Shown here piece by piece: positions 1 to 8,628 of a stretch of 64,000 nt of DNA (within the stretch, counting starts at the first letter, position 1; each line of letters starts with the position of its first letter). The notes beneath the pieces are model-generated. The model had not been told where the DNA came from. It worked only from the letters and a program-made list of their open reading frames with translations, and ran no database searches. The stretch is from GCA-2683825 sp965662355 (lineage in GTDB: Bacteria; Planctomycetota; UBA1135; GCA-002686595). Made by a program: the position numbers and the translations under genes. The stretch covers positions 186,001-250,000 of the forward strand of contig CBFIHP010000004.1 of NCBI GenBank assembly GCA_965662355.1, given 5' to 3'.

Positions 1-1
1 G

Positions 2-1447
2 ATCGACCCGGACTTCGCCCTGGCGTACTGGGGCGAAGCGCTGACGCACAGCCATCCGATCTGGCAAGAGGACGACCCCAAGAAGGCCAGGGCGATTCTC
101 GCGCGCCTCGCTCCGAGCCCCGCGGGCCGGGCAGCGAAAGCCAAGACCGACCGCGAGCGTGGGCTGCTGGAGAGCCTTGAAATCCTCTATGGCGAGGGCG
201 AACGCCCGAAACGCAATCGCGCATACGAACGCAAGCTGGCGGAACTGCAGGCCGCGTATCCCAAGGACCTCGAGATCGCCGCCTTTCACTCGCTTTCGAT
301 CCTCGGAACCGCGACGAACGGACGCGACATTCCGACGTACATGAGAGCCGCCGCGATCGCGGAGGAGGTCTTCATCGCGAACCCAGATCACCCCGGTGCG
401 CTGCACTACGCGATCCACTCGTACGACGACCCGGTGCACGCGCCGCTCGGTCGGCGCATGGCCAATCGCTATAGGAAGGTCGCCGCCGCTGCCCAGCACG
501 CCTTGCACATGCCCTCACATATCTATGTGGCCCTGGGGGAATGGCAGGCTTCCGTGAATTCCAACATCGACGCGGCGGCCGCTGCGGACGAGCGACGCGC
601 GCGCAAAGGCCTCCCGGTCGACGATCGCGGCTACCACTCCCTCTCCTGGCTGGCCTACTCCTACCTTCAACTAGGCCAGGGCCAGAAGTCCCTCGAGCTC
701 ATGCACGACATGCAGGCCGACGTGAAAGAGAGCGGTTCCTCCAGCCGCTCGCGCTATCACCTGGTGAGCATGCGCGCCCATCACGTCATCGCTCTCGACG
801 CCTGGAAGAGCGAGGAGGCACAGTTCGAAGTCGACGTGGAGGGACTGAGCATCTCGAGCAAGGCCACCGAGTACTTCGTGCGCGGGGTTGTCCGGGCGCG
901 GCAGCGGGATGCGAAAGGCGCGGAGGCAGCCCTCACGGATCTGCACACGGCCCTCGGGCTGCCGACCGCGCCGCTCGCCGATGACCTCGCCGGCTGCTGC
1001 GCCGCGCCCCTCGAGGGTTTCGGCGAAGCCTCGCCCCGGCGCAAGGCGGCCCTGGTCCTCGCTGAGGAGCTGGCCGCATTTGTGGCCCTGGCCAGGCGCG
1101 AGCCCGAAGTGGCCCTGGATCACGCCCGGGTGGCCTGCGAGCTCGAGGACGCGATGGGCTTCGACTTCGGTCCTCCGATCGTCACGAAGCCCGCCCACGA
1201 GCTTCTGGGCGAGCTGCTCCTCGGCCGGGGCCGGCCGGCGGAGGCCGTCCTCGAATTCGAGGCGGGGTTGCGGCGCGCTCCCAGAAGGGCCCGCATGCAA
1301 CTTGGACTGGCTCGGGCCCTCGAAAGAGCAGGTAAAACCAAAAGGGCACTGGCAGTTTTCCGCGAAATAGCGACCATTTGGGATGCAGCCGACGAGGATT
1401 ATCCGGGACGCGAGGATGTACGCCAGGCGGTGGGGCAGGAATGGTAG
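2..1447 (+). CDS. TPR-type protein, 5' end outside the window
   Basis: The frame is open from the left edge to a TAG at 1447, so the N-terminus is missing; 481 residues are visible. The motifs HPGALHYAIHSYDDP (about visible residues 131-145) and HALHMPSHIYVALGEW (about 166-181) mark a family of TPR-like proteins I recall from Planctomycetota and Acidobacteriota. The C-terminal end, with ARMQLGLARALERAG, looks like a regular TPR helix pair. An ATG at 341 lies inside the conserved region and should not be taken as the start. Role unknown; such repeats usually bind proteins. The call as a TPR protein is good, but no function can be given. Confidence 0.8.
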   Translation: MDPDFALAYWGEALTHSHPIWQEDDPKKARAILARLAPSPAGRAAKAKTDRERGLLESLEILYGEGERPKRNRAYERKLAELQAAYPKDLEIAAFHSLSILGTATNGRDIPTYMRAAAIAEEVFIANPDHPGALHYAIHSYDDPVHAPLGRRMANRYRKVAAAAQHALHMPSHIYVALGEWQASVNSNIDAAAAADERRARKGLPVDDRGYHSLSWLAYSYLQLGQGQKSLELMHDMQADVKESGSSSRSRYHLVSMRAHHVIALDAWKSEEAQFEVDVEGLSISSKATEYFVRGVVRARQRDAKGAEAALTDLHTALGLPTAPLADDLAGCCAAPLEGFGEASPRRKAALVLAEELAAFVALARREPEVALDHARVACELEDAMGFDFGPPIVTKPAHELLGELLLGRGRPAEAVLEFEAGLRRAPRRARMQLGLARALERAGKTKRALAVFREIATIWDAADEDYPGREDVRQAVGQEW

Positions 1448-1557
1448 GAGCGCCATGTAGGGACCTCCGATCTCCCTGCGCACCGGTCTCCCACATCCAG
1501 TCTCTGACCGCGCTCGGGGCCCTTTCCCTATTCTAGCCACCCAAGTAAACGAAAATC

Positions 1558-1561
1558 GGAG
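1558..1561 (+). promoter_or_regulatory. Ribosome binding site deciding the start at 1567
   Basis: GGAG lies 5 bases before ATG 1567 and 11 bases before a second ATG at 1573. It overlaps a possible GTG at 1561, which makes that GTG unlikely as the start. Confidence 0.6.
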
Positions 1562-1566
1562 TGACC

Positions 1567-3591
1567 ATGGCCATGAAGGCTTTCACAAACCTTCTTGCAG
1601 GAGCGATCGTTGTTGCAGCGCCCGTCCTAGCACAAGACAGCGTCTCGAGGCTCGGCACGAGCTTGCCGGGTGACGCTGTCTCTCCCTACGACACCACAGA
1701 GCAAGTCAATACCTACGTTGTCGACCTGACGCTGTTCAAGTCCTCGGGCGGTACTTTCTTCGGTATCGCACCCCTCATCAAGTCCAGCCGCGGTGTGGGC
1801 GTGTCTTCGACCTTCTCGAACAACGGCATCACGGCCCAGGCGCTCAGCTCTACGCTGCTGAAGAACCAGCCGTTCCCCTCCTCCAGCTACTCGCTGTGGG
1901 AGAACCAGGCCGGTGCCGGTATCAACGGTAACGGAGCCAACGATGCCCCCGGGACCATCATGGTCGCTGGCTCGAACTCCACGCAGTTCGGCGTGGCCTT
2001 CGACGAATTCGGTGGCACGGACTCCCCAGGCATCTTCAACGACAACATCGTCTCGGCGGTCGTCAACTACCTGCCCTCGCAGCCCGACCGCTTGTACGTG
2101 TCGCGCTACGGCATCGCCCAGAACGGCGCCAACGGCACGGAATCCCGCTCCGCGGTCTCCATGGGGTCGGTCGACGACGTTGGCACGGTCCACTTCCGCG
2201 CAGACGGCTTCGGAGCCGTGGGCCCGAACAACCTGGTGGCCAACAACTGGTTCCGGGTCAACTCGCTCGTGCGCAGCGCCGGTTCGCAGAACGTCATCGA
2301 CCTCTTCGGAGGTTCTGACGGCCCGGCGACCGAGCACCTGCTCAACGAGGTTCCCGACACGCACAACCCGCCCAGCATCATCCCCTGCTCCATCAGTGGC
2401 CGTCCGGTCCTGATGGGCACGAACTTCCTCAGCGAATACGTCTACGAGGAGTTCTTCGCCACCACGACGGCCACGATGGATCACATCAACCTGGCCGGCG
2501 CCGCGGACCACCGCGGTGGCGTCGCCTTCTCGCGTCACGCGGTCGTTCCGGGCAGTGCCGGCACGGGCACGATGCTCGCCCAGGGCGGTACGGGCCTGAC
2601 CCGCGGCGTGCTGGTCTTCGGCCTCGACTTCGACGGCGCTCCGTTGAGCTCCTTGTTCCTCGAAGCCCCGATGGCGGTCACGGACAACGCCACCGGCCAC
2701 GTTGTCGATACCAGCGGCGAGTCCATTCACCACCGCAGCCAGACGGCTTTCCAGGGTGGCAACGGCCAGACCGCCTTCGGTCGCGACACGAGCGGTAACT
2801 TCCTCGCCGCGTTCACCATCGAAGCCGACCCGAACTACCTGGGTCAGGGTACGGGCGTCTCCGACAACCCGCGCAATGCGATCGTGGTTGCCAAGATCTC
2901 CTCGCTCGGCGCGCTCCAGGGCTGGACGACGGCCACGTACGTCGATGCCACGGCTCGCAAGCCGATCCTGAACGCACAGGGTCGCCATATCGGTCAAATG
3001 GCCGAACTCCTCGACGTCACGGGCGGCGTCCCGGCCATGAACCCCATCGGTCCTTCGATGTCGTCTCCGGCCATCGATGCCGCGGGCAACATCTGGTTCG
3101 TCGGCGCGGTCGAGCTCTTCAACCGCATCGACCTCGACATGAACGGCAGCTTAGAGACGAGCGACTTCGACAACGCTCTGCTCCGCGCCGTCTACGACCC
3201 GGCGACCTTCAGCTACAACCTGGAGTGCATCGTCGAGCTCGGACAGACCTTCCGCGGCCGCAACTCGGGCCGACGCTACCAGATCAGCTTCATCTCGATC
3301 GCCGACGGCAACTCGGTCGCCAGCTCGACCCTGTGGTCGGGCAACGTCAGCCAGATGGCCTGGAACGATATCGACAACTCCGGCATCGGCTCGCGCGACA
3401 ACCGCAACCTCGGCGGTATCGTGCTGAACGCCAGCATCACCTACGACGTCGACCAAGACGGCATGTATGACGATTTCGCCGGCACCGGAGTCGACGAGCA
3501 ATACAGCGCGGTGATGTATATCGGGCGCATCAAAGTCAGGCGTGACCCCAAGGGCGGTCCTCAAGACGGCGGAACGATCCAGGCTCCGTGA
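1567..3591 (+). CDS. Secreted protein of unknown function
   Basis: A 674-residue protein with a clear Sec signal peptide (hydrophobic run at residues 8-20, cleavage likely after VLA). The body is rich in Gly, Asn, Ser and Asp and looks like an extracellular beta protein. Near the C-terminus three Asp-rich loops (DLDMNGSLETSDF, DNSGIGSRDN, DVDQDGMYDDF) resemble EF-hand or dockerin-type calcium sites; the first is part of an FNRIDLDMNG...FDNALL segment. I do not recognise the family. It stands alone, with its own ribosome site and a strong terminator 30 bases after the stop, so it is probably monocistronic. Confidence 0.85.
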   Translation: MAMKAFTNLLAGAIVVAAPVLAQDSVSRLGTSLPGDAVSPYDTTEQVNTYVVDLTLFKSSGGTFFGIAPLIKSSRGVGVSSTFSNNGITAQALSSTLLKNQPFPSSSYSLWENQAGAGINGNGANDAPGTIMVAGSNSTQFGVAFDEFGGTDSPGIFNDNIVSAVVNYLPSQPDRLYVSRYGIAQNGANGTESRSAVSMGSVDDVGTVHFRADGFGAVGPNNLVANNWFRVNSLVRSAGSQNVIDLFGGSDGPATEHLLNEVPDTHNPPSIIPCSISGRPVLMGTNFLSEYVYEEFFATTTATMDHINLAGAADHRGGVAFSRHAVVPGSAGTGTMLAQGGTGLTRGVLVFGLDFDGAPLSSLFLEAPMAVTDNATGHVVDTSGESIHHRSQTAFQGGNGQTAFGRDTSGNFLAAFTIEADPNYLGQGTGVSDNPRNAIVVAKISSLGALQGWTTATYVDATARKPILNAQGRHIGQMAELLDVTGGVPAMNPIGPSMSSPAIDAAGNIWFVGAVELFNRIDLDMNGSLETSDFDNALLRAVYDPATFSYNLECIVELGQTFRGRNSGRRYQISFISIADGNSVASSTLWSGNVSQMAWNDIDNSGIGSRDNRNLGGIVLNASITYDVDQDGMYDDFAGTGVDEQYSAVMYIGRIKVRRDPKGGPQDGGTIQAP

Positions 3592-3619
3592 TCGCGTAAA
3601 GCGAGTCCAACTCGTATCG

Positions 3620-3649
3620 GGCGAGGTCCATCTGGGCCTCGCCTTTTTT
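3620..3649 (+). terminator. Rho-independent terminator
   Basis: GGCGAGG (3620-3626) pairs perfectly with CCTCGCC (3637-3643), and six T follow at once (3644-3649). It closes the secreted protein gene just upstream. Confidence 0.9.
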
Positions 3650-3722
3650 CGTGCCCTGAACGGCCGTTCCGCCTTCGATATGCTTGCCGGGCCTCGGCGG
3701 CCGTCGCTCGCTACCTCTGGCT

Positions 3723-4565
3723 CTAGCGCGCTTCCTTCTGGAAGCGGATCGCCTCTGCCACGTCGTCCCACGTTATCGCGGCGAGATCCACCAGGGATTC
3801 ACCCAGCTTGATGCCTTCACTGCGGTGATGCGCAAGGCCCTGCTCGAGCATGTCCTTGTCGATGACACCCTTGCTGACAAGCAGCTGCCCCAGGGACCAC
3901 TGGTCGACATAGCCCTTTTTCTTGGCCTCGGTGAGCGACACCCGGGAGACGTGGGCTTGCAGGCTGAGCGCCATCTGCAGATCGGATTCGCGGATCAGTC
4001 CCGTGTTGACGAGGACCTCGCCGAGGCGCTCCCCATGGCTGGCCTGGGCTTCGCAGGCGAGATTGACGGCCTCCTTGGCGACGAGACCGAGCTCGACCAA
4101 GAGCTCGCCCAGCATGAAATCAGCCTGCTTGTCCAGCTCCCCATAGGCTTCGTCGATCCCACCCGCGGCCTTCGCACCACTTCCAACCGCAATCGCCGGA
4201 GCCTGTGACGGTACCGGAGTGGGATTGGGGTCCTCGGCTAGAGACGGGGAGCTCGTTTGGAGTGGCTGGGCGCTCTCGAATTCGGCCGGGACGTCGACAC
4301 CTCCCTTGCGCATGACGGTTCGCTCTGTGAAGGCGACCAGGGAGTAGATCATGCCGTGGAGTTCGTCACGCGAGACGTCGTCGATGCGGTCCCACAGGCG
4401 TGTGAGATGCAGGGCGGCATCGAGGCTCAGGGACAGGCGGACATCGGGGCCGCTTTCGAGAGTGTTGCGCAGCTCGAGCACGAGATCGGTGATCTCGGAG
4501 CGATGGGCTTCGACTCGCGGATCGCGCTCTTGTAGCGCCTGGAGAACGGAGGCAAACGTCGTCAT
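3723..4565 (-). CDS. Protein with MshEN-like (GspE N-terminal type) repeats
   Basis: 280 residues, no signal peptide. The N-terminal 90 residues are helical and not recognised; a Pro/Ser-rich linker covers about 95-130. From about 145 on come three copies of a unit of the LGELLVELGLV...A type: LGELLVELGLV, LGEVLVNTGLI and LGQLLVSKGVI, with a weaker fourth at LGESLVDLAAI. This pattern is typical of the MshEN/T2SSE N-terminal domain, which in some ATPases binds cyclic-di-GMP; whether this protein does is not known. No ATPase domain is attached. It reads away from the decayed gene upstream and converges on the gene at 1567. Confidence 0.75.
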   Translation of the reverse strand: MTTFASVLQALQERDPRVEAHRSEITDLVLELRNTLESGPDVRLSLSLDAALHLTRLWDRIDDVSRDELHGMIYSLVAFTERTVMRKGGVDVPAEFESAQPLQTSSPSLAEDPNPTPVPSQAPAIAVGSGAKAAGGIDEAYGELDKQADFMLGELLVELGLVAKEAVNLACEAQASHGERLGEVLVNTGLIRESDLQMALSLQAHVSRVSLTEAKKKGYVDQWSLGQLLVSKGVIDKDMLEQGLAHHRSEGIKLGESLVDLAAITWDDVAEAIRFQKEAR

Positions 4566-4641
4566 GGGTACGGGGAGCAGGGTCGAGGACAGCTATCGAC
4601 CGATGCACCCCGATCCCGGAGGGCGGAAACTCGTTCACTGG

Positions 4642-5404
4642 CTACTCCGTCTTCTTCTTCGCCGCGTCCTTTTTGGCCTGCTTCGCGTCCCGACGCTCCG
4701 CGAGTTTTGCGATGTCCTTGGGAAGGTCGAATATCTGAGGCTTCACGGTGTCGAATTCGACCGAATCGACGCTGATCTTGACCTCGCCGCTGGGGATCAA
4801 CTGGCGGGTATCCGTGGGCACCATGAGCCCTTCGAAGGCCTTGTACCCGCGGAAGATGGTGGTGACGGGGACATCGCCCATGGGCGAGGGGAAGACGGTG
4901 CGCTTGCCGACCAAGAGCCCCGAATCCAGTGAGTAGAATTCCTGCACCGTCCGGGCCGCCACCCGGGTCGAGCTCCGTCACGAGCATCGCTCCATCGCGC
5001 AGACGAAAGTCGAACCCGACGCCACCGGCGACATCGACCTCGGGAATCTCGAATGACGCGGCGTAGTCCGGCAGGGATCCCGATGGAATCACCACGAAAT
5101 GGGACTGCCCCAGCTTGTTGAGCATCTCGGACAAGATCGCGCGCACCTCGGCTTCCGACTTGGCCGCGTCGATGCGGGGCGCCATCTCCTCGCGGATGGC
5201 CGCCCAATCGACCCCGTTGAAGTCAGGATCGAAGTGCGTTTCGTCAACCGCTTTCCAGGCCTTTTCGAAGGCGGCTCGCGCGGTCGCGTGATCGAAATGC
5301 TCGTCGTCTTGAGCAACGGTGGCCGCGGTCGCCGAACCATCGCAAGCGGTATTGGCTCCACCGAGCAACAGGAGAGAGAGCGATAGAAATGCTTGCATGG
5401 GCAT
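4642..5404 (-). pseudogene. Decayed S41-type peptidase with LolA-like tail, middle lost and frame shifted
   Basis: The first frame starts at ATG 5404 behind GGAG (5416-5413), has a signal peptide and then the helical segment that precedes the PDZ and catalytic domains in S41/tail-specific proteases (AFEKAWKAVDETHFDPDFNG, then MLNKLGQSHFVVIP). It ends in the beginning of a PDZ-like region (AMLVTELDPGG). Around 4950-4970 coding continues in a different frame: VQEFYSLDSGLLVGKR, YKAFEGLMVPTD and a Lys-rich end, a fold I read as LolA-like. The rest of the PDZ domain and the whole catalytic domain are missing. An internal deletion with a frameshift explains this; an assembly error at the junction would look the same. 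Confidence 0.7.
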
Positions 5405-5460
5405 CAGGATTCTCTCCGGGACCTGCGCAGAATAGCGCACCCTATTCTCGAAGCGCTACG

Positions 5461-6180
5461 ATGGTGCGTCCCATGATGCTCTACCTCGGCACCAGTGGTT
5501 ACAGCTACAAGGCATGGAAAGGGTATTTCTACCCAAACGACCTCCCGGCGACCAAGATGCTGGAGTACTACTCCCGGCACTTCAGCTCGGTCGAAGTCAA
5601 CAACACCTTCTACCGCATGCCGAAGGCGGAGGTCGTTGCCGCCTGGCGCGACACGGTGCCCGAGGGCTTTCGTTTCGTGCTCAAGGCGAACATGCGCCTC
5701 ACCCATCGCCAGCGCCTGAAGGAAGCAGGTGAAACCCTGGCGTTCATGACCCGTGTGTTCTCCGCCATGGAAGGTCGCCTGGGTGCAGTTCTGTATCAAC
5801 TACCACCGAACTTCAAGAAGGACCTCGCACGCCTGGACGGCTTCCTCGAGCTCTTGCCGGAAGGCACGCGCGCGGCCTTCGAGTTTCGCCACGCGACGTG
5901 GTTCGACGAAGAGGTTTACGCTTGTCTGAGCAAGCACCGTTGCGCGCTCGTCGTTTCCGATGTCGACGACGAACCTGCGCCGTCCCTGGAGCCCCTGTGC
6001 GACTGGGGCTATCTCCGCCTGCGGCGCGAAAACTACACGCCCGAGGACCTCGACATCTGGGCCGACAGGTTGAAGGAGAGCGGCTGGAAGGAGATCTTCT
6101 GCTTCTTCAAGCATGAAGAGGAAGGCACCGGACCTCGGCTGGCCAAGGACTTCGAGAGTCGCTTCGAGAGCGACAGGTGA
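5461..6180 (+). CDS. DUF72 (YecE-type) protein
   Basis: 239 residues if the ATG at 5461 is used; ATG 5473 and 5476 are close alternatives just before the conserved LYLGTSGYSYKAWKGYFYP. The further motifs YYSRHFSSVEVNNTFYRMP and RFVLKANMRLTH are those of DUF72, a TIM-barrel family of unknown biochemical role. The family normally has 230-290 residues, so the gene looks complete. It is divergent from the decayed S41-type gene with about 55 bases between the starts. No good ribosome site is visible. Confidence 0.93.
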   Translation: MVRPMMLYLGTSGYSYKAWKGYFYPNDLPATKMLEYYSRHFSSVEVNNTFYRMPKAEVVAAWRDTVPEGFRFVLKANMRLTHRQRLKEAGETLAFMTRVFSAMEGRLGAVLYQLPPNFKKDLARLDGFLELLPEGTRAAFEFRHATWFDEEVYACLSKHRCALVVSDVDDEPAPSLEPLCDWGYLRLRRENYTPEDLDIWADRLKESGWKEIFCFFKHEEEGTGPRLAKDFESRFESDR

Positions 6181-6236
6181 CATGGGGTGTGAGTCAGCTG
6201 ACACCAGCCAGGTGGATCGACGCCTCGGCTGAAGGC

Positions 6237-8537
6237 TCAGCGCGATGCGTGGGTTTCGAGAATCACCTGCAGCGAGGCTTGCGGATCGTGATACATCGAC
6301 TCCGGTAACTCTCGCGCCGTCACGATGTGCCAGTCGTGTTCCTGGGTCTCGTTCACGCGCCGCTTGTCGGTCGCCAGGAACACGCCGTCGAATTCCTTCC
6401 ATCCGCTCCAGAGCCGGGTGAAGTTCGGCTTCTTGTCCTTGCGCCGACGGAAGAAGGCCCATTGCTCGAGCAAACCGCTCTCGCTGTCGAGCGCCAGCAT
6501 GTAGCGATTGTCGGGGGTACTGCCGACGCCGTTGAAACGCACTCCGAGAATGTCTACGACGCGCCCGTCCGCCAACACCTCCTCACCCAGGTGCCGCACG
6601 ACCACGCCAGGATCACGCAGCTTCCAGGGCATGACGACCCAGTACGAGTCGTTTTGCCAGCGGCGATAGCCCTCATCGAGCAACTCTTGTAAGCGGTCGG
6701 GGTCGCTGACTTCGACTCCGCTTTCGAAGGCGCGGCCCTCGCGTGTCTCGATGTTCATCAAGAGGGTGAGCTCGTCGGTTTCGATACGCACGTCCCCCGT
6801 GAGCTTGTCCCAGACGTGCCGATGCGGACCCGGGTAGACCCAGGCGAGGTGGCGCAGTCGCTCCCAGGCGGTGCGGCCGCCCATCTTCTCTTCGAGACGG
6901 TGGACCAGGCCAACTCCAGCGTCATTCGAGCTGAAGAGCTGCTCGGGCATGCCTTCCAGGAAGTCCCGCCACGCGATCAAACCCTCGCGGAATGCGGCAC
7001 GCTCATCCCTGGGCAGCGAGGACACATCGATCGATTGTGAAGGATAGTGAAAGAGCGGTTTCAGCTCCTGATAGTCCTGTCCACGGCCAGGCACCGAACC
7101 GACGTGGTAGGCGTGCACACGCAAGATCCGCGACTCGTGCGTACGGTTCCAACCCTCGACCAGATAGTGCCCGAGGCCCTCGCGCAGCCAGGCGTTCGGA
7201 GAGCGCGACATGAGCCGCCAGAAGCGCCGGGTATTGTGATTTGGAAAGTACCTGGCGAAGTGCTCGGGTTGCTCGACGATGCCGAAGTCCTTGTCGTGCA
7301 GCACGTCGACGAAACGACCGTCATCCAGCTGGCCGACCACGAGATACCAACCGTAAAAGGTGTTCTCGATATCGCTGAAGATGTTCCAGTTCTGGAGCAG
7401 GGCCAGTTGCTTGCCGTACCCCTCGATCCACTTCGGCAGCGGCGGCAGAGACTCGTCACGCGTGCTGTTCCAGTTGCCATACAGCATGAGCCCCAGGGCC
7501 GCTCCGCAAGCCAACTGCCCGCCTCGGCGCAAGGCTCGGCCCCACGAAGTCGATTTCGGCGAGAACGGAGCCGCGGTCACATGCAACAGGCGCTTTCCGA
7601 AGGCGTCCCGTGGTGCCGTCCAGGCTCGCGGGAGAAAGGCAGCCAAACGATCCCAGAACCACGGAGGCAGGAACAGGGACACGGCCACGATGGAGAGAAT
7701 CTCGAAGATCCCGATATACACGGTCAACTGGATCCCGATATGGAACCCCGCGAGCACGCACACCATCAAGGTGCGAATCGGCCCCGTGAACCACGGCAGA
7801 AAGAGCAGCAGCGGCCCTCCCAGCTCGAGCACCAGCGTGAAGAACGTCAACACGGCGCACAACGTGGGGTAGTCCTTGAGGAACAACCCGAACGAGCGCG
7901 TGTACTCCTCGATATTAGTGAAGACCCACAGTGCATCGCCGCGCATCCACACGTCGTAGCGGTGCTTGAAGAGCCCGGCGTAGAAGTAAAAGGCCACCAG
8001 CTGCAGGAGCACGGCCACCGTCGCGACGGACAGCACCGTGCCGAGCCTTCCTACGTGCGGAGCGAATACGCGTCCCTGTTTTCGGTCCAGGGAAAAGGTG
8101 GCCCCCAGAGGCAGGAACATGGCCCAGAACATCATCGCCTGCAGCAGAACATCGCCGGTATGCGTGCAGTAGGGATTGCGCCGCACGAGCGACACCAGAA
8201 AGACCATCGAGAGGACCGAAACGAGCCTCGTCCGATAGCCGACGATCAAGAGCAGGGCCAGAGCGCCGGCAACGCAAAAGAGCGAGGCCTGAACGTAGAA
8301 GGAGTCGCTGAAGAGGTACAGGCGAAACAGCACCGAATCAGGCTCGAGCGACCGGGCTGCTTCCAGGGGAAAGACGCCCTCGCCGGTGTAGTGCTCGCGC
8401 AGGGAAATAGAACGCTTCACCAGATCGGAGATCAACATGATCCCGAGTCCAATGCGGAACAGCGCGAGGGAACGCGGATCGATCCCCCAGAGCTCGCGGC
8501 CCTTGCTAGAGAGCCAGCTTTTCCAGCGGTCAGACAT
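6237..8537 (-). CDS. HTTM-domain membrane protein with LolA-like C-terminal domain
   Basis: 766 residues from ATG 8537. Residues 1-300 carry several hydrophobic helices and the HTTM hallmarks (ALFRIGLGIMLISDLVKRS, NPYCTHTGDVLLQAMMFWAM, FLPLGATFSLDRK). HTTM is the domain shared with vitamin K-dependent gamma-glutamyl carboxylase. A middle part typical of bacterial members follows (LLQNWNIFSD, GWYLVVGQLDDGRFVDVL). The last 160 residues look like a separate soluble domain with NDSYWVVMPWKLRDPGVVV and a DSESGLLEQW strand pair, as in LolA/LppX-like lipid-binding proteins. Bacterial HTTM proteins have no firm substrate. The gene converges on the DUF72 gene and is divergent from the S9 peptidase gene. 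Confidence 0.85.
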   Translation of the reverse strand: MSDRWKSWLSSKGRELWGIDPRSLALFRIGLGIMLISDLVKRSISLREHYTGEGVFPLEAARSLEPDSVLFRLYLFSDSFYVQASLFCVAGALALLLIVGYRTRLVSVLSMVFLVSLVRRNPYCTHTGDVLLQAMMFWAMFLPLGATFSLDRKQGRVFAPHVGRLGTVLSVATVAVLLQLVAFYFYAGLFKHRYDVWMRGDALWVFTNIEEYTRSFGLFLKDYPTLCAVLTFFTLVLELGGPLLLFLPWFTGPIRTLMVCVLAGFHIGIQLTVYIGIFEILSIVAVSLFLPPWFWDRLAAFLPRAWTAPRDAFGKRLLHVTAAPFSPKSTSWGRALRRGGQLACGAALGLMLYGNWNSTRDESLPPLPKWIEGYGKQLALLQNWNIFSDIENTFYGWYLVVGQLDDGRFVDVLHDKDFGIVEQPEHFARYFPNHNTRRFWRLMSRSPNAWLREGLGHYLVEGWNRTHESRILRVHAYHVGSVPGRGQDYQELKPLFHYPSQSIDVSSLPRDERAAFREGLIAWRDFLEGMPEQLFSSNDAGVGLVHRLEEKMGGRTAWERLRHLAWVYPGPHRHVWDKLTGDVRIETDELTLLMNIETREGRAFESGVEVSDPDRLQELLDEGYRRWQNDSYWVVMPWKLRDPGVVVRHLGEEVLADGRVVDILGVRFNGVGSTPDNRYMLALDSESGLLEQWAFFRRRKDKKPNFTRLWSGWKEFDGVFLATDKRRVNETQEHDWHIVTARELPESMYHDPQASLQVILETHASR

Positions 8538-8628
8538 ACCTAGGCGAACCCTAACATGCGGTTGCCCTGTTTCGGGCACTCCGCTGCTACCCTGCGTGCT
8601 CCCATCCCAAGGATTCTACGCCCCTGTC

